Below are positions 11,305-24,000 of a stretch of 64,000 bases of DNA, one piece after another. The DNA comes from Castor canadensis. Taxonomy: Eukaryota > Chordata > Mammalia > Rodentia > Castoridae. The notes below the pieces were generated by a model that had not been told where the DNA came from, made no database searches, and saw only the letters and a list, made by a program, of their open reading frames with translations. The translations under genes and the position numbers were made by a program. Each line of letters starts with the position of its first letter. Positions within the stretch are counted from its first letter, which is position 1. The DNA lies in assembly GCF_047511655.1 (NCBI RefSeq), contig NC_133399.1, forward strand, positions 1,243,333 through 1,307,332, given 5' to 3'.

Positions 11305-11316
11305 GGGAGTTGTAGT
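11305..11316 (-). promoter_or_regulatory. ZNF143/SBS-like motif 1
   Basis: The minus strand reads ACTACAACTCCC, one change from the ZNF143 core ACTACAATTCCC. It is oriented toward SUGP1. Confidence 0.6.
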
Positions 11317-11476
11317 CTACGTCTGCCAGCCACGCCCAACCAATGCGTGGACCCTAAGGGTCTTCGATAGGAATGCGAACATCAGCCTGGGGGTAACGTC
11401 TAAGGATGAGTCCTGATGGCTCGGTGGCATCACCCTTTCCTCCCTCTTGACCTGAGCGGCGACCGCTTTAATCACA

Positions 11477-11498
11477 AACTACATAGTCCAGGATGCCG
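11477..11498 (+). promoter_or_regulatory. ZNF143/SBS-like motif 2
   Basis: The plus strand begins AACTACATAGTCCAGGATGC, an imperfect match to the long SBS form ACTACAnTTCCCAGnATGC. It faces MAU2. Confidence 0.5.
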
Positions 11499-11509
11499 TG
11501 CGCGGCAGC

Positions 11510-11519
11510 TCTCGCGAGA
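11510..11519. promoter_or_regulatory. TCTCGCGAGA promoter palindrome
   Basis: Perfect 10-bp palindrome known from CpG-island promoters (recognised by Kaiso/ZBTB33-type factors when methylated, or as the M8 element). It lies 82 bp upstream of the MAU2 ATG. Confidence 0.7.
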
Positions 11520-11600
11520 CTCACGAGAAGCGTTCAGCCCCGCCCCCTCGCTCCTGCTTCCGCCTCCCTGTGGAGGCGGCTTGTTGTTGTGGAGGCCAAA

Positions 11601-11876
11601 ATGGCGGCTCAGGCGGCGGCAGCGGCCCAAGCGGCTGCGGCCCAGGCGGCGCAGGCTGAGGCGGCCGAGTCGTGGTATTTGGCACTTCTGGGTTTCGCCG
11701 AGCACTTCCGCACTTCCAGTCCTCCCAAGATCCGCCTGTGTGTGCACTGCCTGCAGGCCGTGTTTCCCTTCAAGCCGCCACAGCGCATAGAGGCCCGCAC
11801 GCACCTGCAGCTGGGCTCAGTGCTCTATCACCACACCAAGAACAGCGAGCAGGCGCGCAGCCACCTGGAGAAGGCG
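11601..11876 (+). CDS. MAU2: MAU2 exon 1 (coding part)
   Basis: Residues 1-92, phase 0 at the end. Donor AAGGCG|GTGAGC. It encodes the Ala/Gln-rich start, then [20 protein letters not shown] and the first helical repeat ending HLEKA. An additional in-frame ATG lies upstream at 11493 with no stop between. Confidence 0.96.
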
Positions 11877-14800
11877 GTGAGCGCGGGAGGAGGGCGCGGG
11901 AGGAGGGGACGGGGGTGGGGGGGGGCGGGACCCGCAGCCGCCGGCCTCGGGGGAGGGGGAGGGGAGGGGGAGGGGGAGGGTCGCCCCCATTTGGCGTCTC
12001 GTTTCTGATGACGGAAAGGGGCTCCGAAAACTCGTGCTCCTTCCCAGGGTCCCCAGAAAGCTGCTTCCGGTAGGGTAACAAGGTCCCCCAGTCGCCGGGT
12101 TGTCACTTTTTGGTGGCAAGTGGGGGACACCTGAGCCCGACCTCTGGGTGATGCAAGGGTTCGTCCCCCGCCCCGAGGCTTGGTCTGAGCGTTGCCACCT
12201 GAAGTGACAAGGGAGAGGAGAGGGCGGAAGTGACAGTGGGGTGTCCCCTGGGAAGCCCAAGTGTCAGGAAAGACCCGGAAGTGTGGTGTTGACGGTGTCT
12301 TGCAAGGTCCTGTGTCCCCACCAGCAGTGCCTGGTGGCCTGTGGGACATGCATGAGACCCAGAGCCTGGGGTTGGCCATGTGAGGTCTTGTAAGGAGGTG
12401 AAACGGGGACCCCCGGAGTTACTGGGGTAGGGACGTCTCCCAGTCCTGCCATCTGTCCGTTAGCTGTGACTTCTCCTCCCATCATCTACCAGGCCATCCT
12501 CTTAGGAGCAGGCCTGCCCCTCCCAATGTCATGTGTGGCATCTGGTTTTTGGGGGTTTTTTTGTGATGGGTTTTTTTTTTTTTTTTTTTTCCGAGATAGG
12601 GTTTCTCAAGCTATTTTCCCCGGGCTGGCTTTGAACCAGGATCCTTCTGATCTCTGCCTCCTGAGTAGCTGGGATTACAGGCATGAGCCACAGGTACCCA
12701 GCAGTCACCTTTGGCCTCTTGATGCTTCAAAGAATGTGACCAAGTAGCTGTCACTCTGCCCTGGAGTAAACTCTCTGGCCTTGGAATTGTTTCTTGTGGA
12801 ACTCTGTGCCCCTGCCAGACCCCCGCCTGCCTTCTCTGTTCTGATTAAAGGACATACTTAAATTTTTGACACTGGAGATTGAACCCAGGGCCTGAACCAC
12901 CTCTGAGTACCCACCACCCCTATTATTTTTATTCCTTTTTTTTTTTTTTAGTGGGACTAGGGTTTGAACTCAGGGCTTTGCACTTGCAAAACAGGCACTC
13001 TGTGGCTTGAGCCACACCTCCAGTCCATTTTGTTTTAATTATTTTGGAGATGGGCCTCACAAATTATTCTCCCAGGCTGGACTGGAACTGCGATCGTCCT
13101 GATCTCAGCTTTCCAAGGAGCTAGGATTATGGGCATGAACCATTGGTGCCCAGCTGTTCCCTTTTTTTTGAAGGCAAGGTCTTGCTAAATTTCTCTGTGC
13201 TGGTCTCAAGCTCACATTCTTTTGCCTCTGCCTCCTGAATAGCTGGTATTATAGGCGAGTATCACCGTGCCAGGCTAAGGAGAAACTTGTTGCAATTTGT
13301 TTGGTTTTGGTGAGACTGGGGTTTCAACTCAGGGCTTTGGTGGAGTTTTTAATTTGTTAATCTGAGGTAAATCTGAGCTGTTCCTCTGCTAGTAACTAAT
13401 TGCCTTTGGAGGGTGATCCCTCTTTCTTTGGCATACTGTGGAAAGTGAAAACTCCAGTTCTGCGTGGATCAATTTCCTTGATAAAGTAGGGAGGTGACAG
13501 GGCCCAGAGAAGTGAAGTGATTTGCCCAAGGCCACAGTGAGTATTAAAAAAAACTGGTCCAGAGCCATGTGTGGTGCACACACCTGCAATCCTAGCACTC
13601 AAGATATTGAAGCTGAAGGATGACCACTTCAAGGTCAGCCTCAGCTACATGGTAAAACCATGTCTCAAAAAACAACGAAAAAATCCCAGGCTCAGCTGGG
13701 CACTCACTGGTGGCCCACATCTGTAATCCTAGCTACTTGGGAGGCAGAGATGGGGAGGATCTCAGTCTGAGGTCAGCCCTGACAAATAGTTTGAGAGACC
13801 TTTATCTCCAAAATAACCAGAGCAAAATAAACTAAAACTGAAAGTGTGGTTCAAGCAGTAGAGCACCTGCTTGCAAACGTGAAGCCTTGAGTTCAAACCC
13901 CATCCTGGCAAAAAAAGAAAAAAAACAAAGCAGATGTAATGATGAACAGGTTCCATGCCACGAAGATGTATTGTTATTGTTCTAGTGAGGGTTTCTTTCC
14001 TTCCTCCCATTCATTCCAGCAGATATTGTCAGCTTGTGCCAGGTCCTGATGCAGGCTGGACTGTCCCTACCCATAGAAGCTTAGGTGTTGGTGAGGGGAC
14101 AGACGCTGAGTGTGTAGGCAGTGATGTGAGATCAGGGATGAGTTGTATGCAGCTGTTTGGGCAAATACAACAGATTCTTTATGTAGGAGTGATGTTTGAG
14201 GCCTGAATGATGAGCCCCAGACCCCCTTGGGGTGTCAGGTCAGTGGCAAGAGGACCTGAGCTGTTGGGACCAGTGATTTGTTTCAGGGTCTCTCTGGTGT
14301 GTGGCTAAGACTGAGATTCAGGAAAATGCCAGGCTTCACTAGGAGTGGGACTGGAGGCTGCCACTGCTGGGTCTAGCTGCTCAGCTCCTCCCTCTCCTCC
14401 CTCCCTTGGCCCCTGGAGTCCCGGCAGATCTTCATCCTCCCTTTCTCAGGCCCTGGAGACATTCAGCCTCTTCTAGCAGGCAGAGTGCTGTTGGATTTTG
14501 CCCACTGGCCCTGTCTAGGGGACGTAGTATGCAGAAATTGGTGTCTTTTAGCCACTGGATGTCTAGACTCATAGACCCGTCATTTAAATCCTTATCCTTG
14601 TGAAGTATCTGCTCAGTTTAACAGAACCTTTTTTTTTTTTTGCAGTACTGGGGCTTGACTCAGGGCCTTCACCTTGAGCCACTCTACCAGGCCCTGTTTT
14701 TTTTATGAAGGGTTTGTTGAGGCAGGGTCTTGAACTATTTGCCAGGGCTGGCTTAGAACTGAGATCCTGCTGATCTATGCCTCCAGAGTAGCATCTGTGT

Positions 14801-14976
14801 TTCTGATAGGTGAGTGTGTTAGTCAGTTTTGTGCCACTGCAATAAAATAACAGATAGTTGAGTTACAAGGAAGAAAGATTTTTGCACCTGTATTTTTTTT
14901 TTTTATAGTACTAGAGTTTGAACTCAGGGCCTCCTCCTGCTTGCTAGGCAGGCTTTCTGTCACTTGGGCCACATCA

Positions 14977-15027
<51 letters not shown>

Positions 15028-18000
15028 GAAAGGTTTATTTTGGCTCATGGTTTTAGAGGTTTCAGTCTGTGATCACTTGGTCTGTTCCCTTTGGGCCTGT
15101 GGTGGCATAGCGGATCGTCTTAGGAACACACAGCAGAAGAGGCTGCTTACTTCTTGGTATCTGGAAAGTAAAGAGACAGGAATGGGCAAGGGCCCACTAT
15201 CCCCAGGGGTGTGTTCTCAGTGGTGTTACTTCCACTGGGTCCTACCTCCTAAAAGGTCCTTCCGGCTCCTGCCATTGGTATGGGTGGGGGACCACTTTTC
15301 CACACCTGTGCTTTTGGGGACATTCCATACTATAGCTGAGTTTATACTAGAAACTTCTCAAGATGCAAAAGAGAGGTTGTGCCCTCAGAAAGTGACCATC
15401 ATGCTTGACACCAGGCCCATCCTGCAGCTTCGGGGATGTGTCGTGGTCCAGGGTACTGCTGATGCCCCAATCAAGCAGCAGTGACTTTCAAAGACTGCTG
15501 ATGTCCAATCTGACTAGGAATTAGGGCTGTGTCTGGCACGCATGGACCTCAGTTCTGTGGCCATTTGCATGTAAGGAAGGCTTACTTCCTGGTGATGGTG
15601 GAGAAACTGTTGGCTATCTAATAGCTGGAGCCACTCTCTTGTTTCCCAAACACCTCTGGTATGGCAGCCTGTTGCAGGCGTTGGGGGCACATTATGGGAT
15701 GTTGGCTAGTGTCCTCCATCTGTATGCGCAGTATGCATAATGGCGTTTTGGTCAGTGGTGAGCTGTGTGGGTGGCGGTGGTCAGTGTGGCCCTCTTAGTT
15801 CTGTGAGCACACTCAGAACCACCTAACGACGCTTTTCTCACAGTGTGTCTCTAGTAAGTAACTTGCGGAGGTTCAACTGCACACATGAGAGAATGGTGGC
15901 AGGTCGTTGGGCCTGGGAAACACATATTCAAGGGCTCTTGGGTCTGAACTGTGGGGAGCAGCAGTTCATTGGTAGAGTGCTTACTGGTGTGTGCACAGCC
16001 CTGGGTTCTGTGCCCGGCGTTGCAAAAACAAAACCTGATAAAAGCACTGAGACCTAGTTCTCAAGACTTGGAGCCTTGCTATCATAGTTGGTCCACACCT
16101 TGGACCAGCCCTCTGGTACTCACAACAGCCGGGGACACCGACACACAGGGCCTTCCGGACGAACCTTCGGACAGGTTCCTTCCCAGCTCCCAGCCCTGCC
16201 TTCCCTAGGAAAAGTGGCATGCTCTCTCCTGGCCCAGTCAGAATACAAGGGAGCTGGTGTTAGCAGACAGTTTGGCTCGTAAAGAAAAGGCATCAGTGGG
16301 GGCGAGAGGAAGTGAGGTCAGCCCCACTGTGTCCCAGAAGGAGAAGGGACAAGAAGCCATACATGAGGAGACACTGACAGCCCATGCGGACCTGAGCTCA
16401 GCGGCACAGGCGGAGGCTTCTAGAAGCCCATGCAGGCTTTCCGGGCTGCAGGATTGACAGCTGACAGCGTGTCTTTTCAGGAGGAGGGCTAGGACACAGG
16501 TGAGACCTCCATTTCATCACCTTGCTTAAGTCTGCTGGGGTGCATTGACACAGGAACCGAGTCCTGTGTGTGGACAGGCCTGACAAAGCTCACCACGAGT
16601 CACCCAGGCCCCCGAGTTTACTTCTCTAGTATGGCGTCCTCTCCGGTCCTGTGTTGATCAAATCGTAAGAGTCTTTGCACAGCTCTACCCAACTCTTGTC
16701 CCAGTCTCCTCCCTCCTGTTTGGGGACTGTATGGCGCTTCTCTGGCTGGTTTGACCTTGGGCTGGAATAGCTTCTGTGGAAAATGCCCTCCCACACACAC
16801 TTCTTCTGTAACCAGCTTCTGATATCACAAGAGCTGCCCCCACACATGGCCTCCAACTGAGGAGCGTCACCTCTGGGCCACAGTCTTTGCCAGCGACACC
16901 CTGCCCCTCTGGAGCTCCTGTCCTTGCTCCAAGGGGGCCTTGGTGGGGCAGAGGAGGTGGATGCCCTACTGCCTCTGCAGCAGCCTCAGCGGCGGGTCTA
17001 GTCCCTCTTGCTGTCCCACAGCTCCTCCTCCTGGCCCACCTGTGTCTTGCAGGCATCTGCTCCCAGCTTTCAGACTTTCTCCACATGTTTGGTTTGGGTT
17101 TTTGAGACCTGTCTGGCTACAGCAGCCCAGTTTGGCCCAGAACACAGGTGTGACCTACACCCACCCCTCTTTCTGTGACATCTCCAGCCTTCGCTCATCC
17201 TCTACACCCTCAGCCCACTGGCGTCTCCAGCTCCTTCTCCTTGTGCTTTTTCCTGCATCCGGAGCATCTTAAAACTAATCTGGTCAGGAACTTTCGTTTT
17301 TCACCTCTCTCTGAATCAGATTCCACAGTTGGGGCTGTAACCATGGCCAGTACTGCCTCATGAGTGGTTCAGCCCCCTCAGCCATTCTCACCAGCTCTCT
17401 CTGCCTGGGGCACCTCCCCTCCCCTCCCCTCCTACTCCAGCCCCACATGGCCTCCATCTCAAGCAGTCCTCCTGCAGAGCAGGATGGGTGAGGGGCGGTG
17501 ATTGGTTCTGCTCCAGTTCCCAGCCCCCTCCAGGTCTCTGTACACATTTACAGGATGAATGAGTTGGTAGGGAGAGGCTGGACATGTGCTCAGCTCTCTG
17601 GGTGATTGAACATGCTGGCTGTGTGAGTTACTCTTCTAACTGCTGTGGCAGAGGACTGACAGAAAGAAACAACCTGAAGCAGGAAGGACTGACACTGCCC
17701 ATGGTCTCAGATCTCAGTACACGCTTGCCTGGCCCCGTGTTTCTGGGGCCGAAGTGAGGCAGCACATCAGGGTGGTGGGAGCATGTGCGGGAGGCTGCTC
17801 ACCTTGTGACCCACAGAGCAGGGGCAGGGCAAGCTAGAACACCCAGGACATGCCCTGGTGACCCACTTCCAGCTGTGCCCACCTCCTGATGTTCCTAGAA
17901 CTTCCCAAAACAGTGCCACCAGCTGGGGCTGAGCAGCTGGGAGGACACTTCACATACAGGGGTTAAGGGTGGGTGTGTGGCCCGGGAGCTGGCTGCCGTG

Positions 18001-21000
18001 TTGGGCAGAATGGCCCGAGTTCTTGGGCTGCTGGCCACACTGGGCCCTCCTGGAGCTCCTTCCTCCCTTGTGCAAGGCTGATCTTGCTTATTTCAAGCCA
18101 CTTTTTTTTTTTTTTTTTTGGCTGTACTGGTGCTTGAACTCAGGGCTTCACTCTTGCAAAGCAGGTGCTTCACCACTTGAGCCACACCTCCAGTCCATTT
18201 TGCTCTGGTTATTTTAGAGATGGGGTTTCTCAAACAATTTGCCTGGGCTGGCCTTGAACTTTGATCCTCCCGATCTCAGCCTCCCGAATAGCTAGTTATA
18301 GGTGTGACCACCAGCACCAGGCTTCTGACCACCGTCTCCTTTCTTTTTCTTTTTGAGGATTTCATTGTAGTAATTTCACAGGTGTACCTTTAACAAGTTC
18401 ACCTCACCCATTATGTTCCTGTTCCTCTTCTTCCTCTTGGTCTAACCAGCTTTTAAATGTCACATCCTCACGAAGGACCCACACCCCCAAGCCTCACCTT
18501 CCAGCTGTAACTGAGTCCCTGTGTATGGCTCTGCTAAATGTCTGTCCTCTCTGTGAGCCCAGATCATCTCTGGGCTTCTTCCCCCAGTACCCACCGAGCG
18601 CTCTGTAGCTTCTGTTCCCTTTGCTGGATCTCGGGTTCCCTGCCCATTTAACTGGACCCCTGGTTGCCTTGGGTAACGGGGCAACACGTGGAACCCCAGC
18701 GTGAGCCAGTGAGCAGGTGCCCAGCATTTGCCCAGAACTAATCCTTTTTTCTTTCTCTTCCAGTGGTTGATATCACAGCAAGTATCCTTTTCTTGTTGGT
18801 ACCGTTCCCCTTTCTTTGGTTTATTTTTACTTTTTTCTGGTGGTGGAGATGGAACCCAGGGCCTCGTGTATGCTAGGCAAGTGCTTTTCCCTGAGCCACA
18901 CTCCAACCGTAGACTGTGTGAATAAAAAGAATGTACTGTCAACTTGCATCTCCCCTGCCCCCATGCCATGACCCCTGGAGCCTTCCGTGTGCTCCTCCTC
19001 CTGGCTCCCTTGGTGCCCTGGCATCTGCCTGTGCAGCCTGCACCAGCTGGAGTCACTGGAAGAACACATCTGCGGAGTGGGAACCCAGCTGTGGCCCTAC
19101 CTGCTGCCCTTTCTGCTGTGTCTGTCCTTCCTTAACTGGGTGCCACCAGATCCCGCAGTTTGAAGATGTCAAATTTGAAGCAGCAAGTCTGTTGTCCGAG
19201 TTGTACTGTCAAGAGGTAAGAGCAGATGTGGGGTTCTGAGCACAGGGCCTCTCTCCCTGTCACTAAGGCCCAAAGAAGATTGGGGATCTCAGGAGCTGGA
19301 GTCCCCCCTGGCTTTTAGTATTTCATGTTCCAATTGTCCTTCAGTGATCCTGTGGTTCCAGGAGCCCACAGATACCAAAAGCCTGGATGCCACAGGCCCC
19401 ACTGTAAAATACCATAGTCTTTGCATAGAACCTGCACACATTCTCCCATGGGCTTTATTTATTTATTTAAATTACTTAACGTTGCTGTTCTGGGGACATA
19501 TAAAGAGTTGTCCTGTACTGCTTAAGGAGTCAGGACAGGAAAGAGTTCTGTATGTGTTCAGTAAGGGCACAGTTTTTTGTTTTTTTTTCAATTAATGTTT
19601 TTGCAGCGGCAGGGGTGGAACCCAGGGCTTCACATGTGCTAGCATGCATGGTACAGTTGACCCCCCACCCTCTGGCTCCTGGATAGTTTGGGTATGTGTT
19701 TGCTCAAGTCCGTGGGTGCAGAGCCCAAGGGCGCAGAGAGCTGATTGTACTGTGCTGTACACACCAGCTGGCATGAGTAGTCACTTGCTAACAGGACGGC
19801 ACTGGAGAGGGCTGAGAAACAGCCCCGTCCTGCCCAACAGGTCTGTAGAGCTCTCTGGAGGGGGTGTGCACACCTGTGAGCCCAACCCTACAGAGGCCGA
19901 GACAGGACGATCTCAAATCCCAGGCCAGCCTGGGCTGCAAAAAGAAAAAATATGCACACAGTTTGCCTTCTTTGTCTGCTTCCTGGTTTTGGCTGCAGTG
20001 AAAACCCGCTTCCCACTCTTTTGAAGAGAGACTGGGAAGGGGGCCCAGGAACGTGGAAGCTCCTCTGACTGCAGGATTTTCCACTGAAGCTGCTTTCAGT
20101 GAGGTGAACGAGATGTTAGTTTAAGAGCAGTGCAAAAAAGTGCCCGCCAGCATGTCCAATAAATACCTTCATTTTTTTTCTTTTTCTTTCTTTTTGTTTT
20201 TTTGGTGGTGCTGGGGTTTGAGCTCAGGGTCTTACTCTTGCTAGGCAGTCATCACTTGAGCCACTCCACCAGCCCTTTTTTGTGATGGGTTTTTTTTTCA
20301 AGATAGGGTCTTAACTATTTGCACAGGCTGGCTTCGAACTATGATCCTCCTGATCTCTGCCTCCTGAGTAGTTAGGATTATAAGCATGAGCCACCACGCC
20401 TGGCTTCTGTCTAATTTTTTCTTTTAATAAGTAAGTTGGCAGCTCCAGATCTCCCTGGGGGTGCAGAACCAGGCCCAGCTCAACGCTGGCTCGTTTCTTC
20501 CTCCTGTAATGTGCCTGTTTCCTTGCAGAATTCCGTGGATGCAGCAAAGCCACTACTGCGGAAAGCCATCCAGATCTCACAGCAAACGCCGTACTGGCAC
20601 TGCCGCCTGCTCTTCCAGCTTGCTGTGAGTACTGGGCCAAGGCCTTGGGACACAGAGTTCGCGTCAGGCTGTTCACAGCCAGTGGTGGGGACCCAGGATG
20701 TTTCTATAACCGGCTCAAGCTTTGCTGTTAGTAGCACCCAGGCTCTGTGTGCCCAGGGGTGGTGGGTGGGAGTAAGTGAGTAGCTCCCCTGGCAGAAGAG
20801 GACCTCTGTTCATGAGCTACCTAGAGTCCCTCCCTCCCGGCCTCTCCCTTCCGCGGCTGCTCATAACAGTTGGGGAGCATTTCTGCTAGAGGTCCGCTGC
20901 GTTCTTTAAGAGCTGCGCCAAGATCCCCAGAGGCTGCCTGTTGGGCAGCAAATGCTACTCCCCTTTCAGCTCCCTGGTTGTAGGTGGTGCCCCGTTCTCT

Positions 21001-24000
21001 GGACCCCAGGACGCTGGGGCTGGCCTGAGCTAGGGCCTTCCTAGCTGCAAGGAGGGGCTGGCAGCCCCTGTGTGGACCTCTTCTCTCCTGGGCTCTGCCC
21101 CTACCTCCCTCACTGGGGCTCTCAGGTAGCCCTTCCTGGGCCAGCTGTCCTGTCCTTGACCCAGCTGGTTTTCCAGACCACCTCTTACATCCCACCCCCA
21201 TGCTGTAGACCCATCATGCCGTGAGTGCACAGCGTGTGTGCTCTGGGCCAGAAGTGCCCCCTGGGGGAGCCCCTTATCCCAGGAGGTCTGGCTGAGTGGG
21301 GCTTGATTGGAAGTGATTCCCTTCCCTGTGGGCCCAACCTCTTCGCCCCAGCAGGTAAGGACATGAAACAGGTACTGGGTCTCCTGGCCCAGGTCGCAGA
21401 GCTGGTAGGTGGCATTTGTGTGTGCGCAGGAGCCCGGGTGAGGCCCGGAAGACAGTCCTCCAGGGTTCAGCCAGGCACAGGCCCCTTTCTGCTGGCTAAG
21501 GCTGGTGGAACCTGAACTCCCATAGACACTCGACCTCAGGGAGCTGGTCCTCCAGCAGCCCAGAGTATACCTGGGCTGCCCTCTTCATGGCAGCCCTGGA
21601 TGCACTCACACCCATCCGGTGCTCTTGCAGCTCTGGGAGTCTGTGCCCACAGCACTAAGTGACGTGTGCATCAGCACATGGAGCACCAACCCCCAGCGTG
21701 AGCACCGATATAGTGGCTTCACCATCGTGCTCATGCTGACACTGTCATGGTCCTGGGGGTGTGGGAGGCCCGGCCGCACCTCCTTTAACAGCGGTAAGGC
21801 CAGTTCCATGGGGCTGGCAGGATGGGCAGTCACGGTCATCTCTCTCTCCTTTTTAGCAATTGCACACGCTTGAGAAAGACTTGGTGTCAGCCTGTGACCT
21901 CCTGGGTGTGGGGGCCGAGTATGCCCGCGTGGTGGGATCGGAGTACACACGGTAGGCACCTGGAGGAAGCAGCAGCTTAGTGTGGAGATGCCCGCCTCTC
22001 AGTGACGGGAAATGTGCAGTTCAAAAGTTCTGTGTGGTAGCTGCTAGGTGCGGGGGCTTGTCCGCAGTGTTGGCACTTGTGTTTCCGAGCCTCTTACAGT
22101 AGAATTTGCTTGGCCCCTGCCCTTCATCTCACAGATCTGCCCCAGTGGGGTCGGGTGTTGTGAGGCACTGGAGCAAAGTAGCCAGCATGAGTGTGAGGGC
22201 TGTGGAATTGCATTCCACGTAAAGCTGCTTGGCTGATCAGCGGGGCCTCAGCATTCCCCACGCCACCCCTGAGGGCAGACTCTAGACTTTGGAGGTCCCC
22301 AGGGCACCACACAGCTCCTCGCAGGCTGTCCTCATCCTAGAACTGTGCTGGTGCAGGCAGAGCTGTCACTTGCTGTCCTACCCTGGGATGGTAGCTGTCC
22401 TGTTGTCTAGCCCAATGACCCTATGTTCCAGACCCACCCTGTGCCCTGCGTGTTGTGATTGTTGCTGGGTTCTGGTGACGCACCAGCCCTAAGGGCACAG
22501 GGGCTTTGTCAGCATGCCTTGAGGCCACCTTCCCAGAATGTGCTCACCGTGCGTGTTCACCCATGGTCTTCGGCCAGCTGTCCTGTGAGCTGTACCTGCA
22601 GGTCCCCAGGCTCATAGCCTAGGGACCCCAGCACAGACCTCCTAGGCCAAGTGTCTTCTGTGTGACAGGTCTTCCTTGTAGATGTCCACAATCAGGTGAG
22701 GGGGTGACTGTAGAGTACCCAAGCTCTGAGTTAACAAGGAACAGCACAGTGTCCTGGAGGACAGGCAGGGGACCAAGCTGCATAGTGTGTGTCCCTACCC
22801 TGTCCCTTGCATGCTGTGTGACCCTGACCTTCTGTCCTCAGTTTCCACCTGGAAAATGGGGAGAGTGACTGCAACTTGCTTGTGTGTTGTCCTAGTACAG
22901 GGAACTCAGATGACCGGTAAAGCAAAGCTTCAGTGTTGAAAAAAGGGGCTTTGGGGTATGACTCAGCAGCACAGAGCTTGCCTACCACACATGAGGCCCA
23001 GGTTCTGTCCCCAGGGCCAGTGGGCATAGCACAGTCACAGCTGGTGGGGTTCTGCAGTGCTGGGCAAGCACCCATCACTGAGCCACACCTCAGCCCTAGT
23101 AGCTGTTCCTAAAGTCAGGGTCCTCTGTGCACCGTGGTGCTTGTTGGAGTGGGGCACAGGTCTGCTCCAGCTCGCTCTGGTTCAGTCACTGTGTGCTGAA
23201 CACCCTGTCTGTGCTCTTACCATTCTTCCTGCACATTTGTGTAGAAAGCTCAGGAGGATAGGGAGGGAAGGCCCCAAGGCTGGCGTGCAGGTGGGGGTGT
23301 GACGCAGCTGATGTGTGGGCCTTCCTGTCTGTCCTCTTGATCTTGAGGATGCTGACGGGCACATGGCCAGGTTCACAGACAAGGATGAGCCCTGTGCCCA
23401 CCCTGGATGTCTCCTGATGCCAGGCCCCCACCTGCTGTCTGGTGGCACTTTGATGATAGTAAGAGTGCCACCTGTTGTCCTACCTGGAACATGGCCTTTT
23501 AAACTTTTCTTGGCGGTACTGGGGCTTGAACTCAGGGCCCATACTTTCATCCACTCCACCAGCCCTTTTTCATGATGGGTTTTTTTCTAAATAAGGTCTC
23601 ACGAACTGTGTGCCTGGGCTGGCTTTGCGCCATGATCCTCCTGATCTTTGCCTCCTGAGTAGCTAGGATTACAGGTGTGAGCCACCAGTGCCCAGCCCCT
23701 TGTAGACTTTTGACCCTTGAGGGTGCCTAGGCCATACACAAAAGTAAAGAGGCCGCCAAAGTGGCCATGACTGTCATCCTAGCACTTGGGAGGCAGAGGC
23801 CAACTTAGGCTGCAGAGTGAGATCCTGTCTCAAAAGCTGAAAGAAAATCCAGGTGCTGGTGGCTCATGCCTGTAATCCTAGCTGATCAGGAGGATCGGAG
23901 TTGGAAGCCAATCCAGGCAAATAGTTCATGAGACCCTTTCTCAAAACAAAGCCCGTCACAAAAAGGGGCAGGTGGAGTGGCTCAAAGTGTAGGCTCTGAG

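Larger units (their letters stand above)
11238..11600. promoter_or_regulatory. Bidirectional promoter SUGP1 <- -> MAU2
   Basis: Only 363 bp separate the two start codons. There is no TATA box at a useful position. Elements visible are CCAAT at 11340-11344 and next to the SUGP1 ATG at 11238-11242, two ZNF143/SBS-like motifs in opposite orientation (11305-11316 and 11477-11498), and the palindrome TCTCGCGAGA at 11510-11519. Such element sets mark constitutive CpG-island promoters. Confidence 0.85.
10790..12060. other. CpG island over SUGP1/MAU2 promoter
   Basis: Dense CG dinucleotides extend from within SUGP1 intron 1 through both first exons into MAU2 intron 1, unlike the CpG-poor flanks. This is typical of a broadly expressed divergent gene pair. 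Confidence 0.8.
11877..18763 (+). other. MAU2: MAU2 intron 1
   Basis: 6.9 kb. Holds the G-rich tract, a SINE-dense block (12.5-14 kb), an LTR with a CA microsatellite (14.8-15.3 kb) and a largely unique stretch 16.05-18.1 kb in which I see no gene. Confidence 0.8.

Noticed and set aside
11493-11600. Using ATG 11493 as the MAU2 start
   Set aside because: The homologous start begins MAAQAAAA at 11601 with a good Kozak context. The upstream ATG lies in promoter motifs. Reported only as an alternative.
14823-15023. Cys/Val-rich open frame on the minus strand
   Set aside because: Translation of the CA microsatellite and adjoining SINE.
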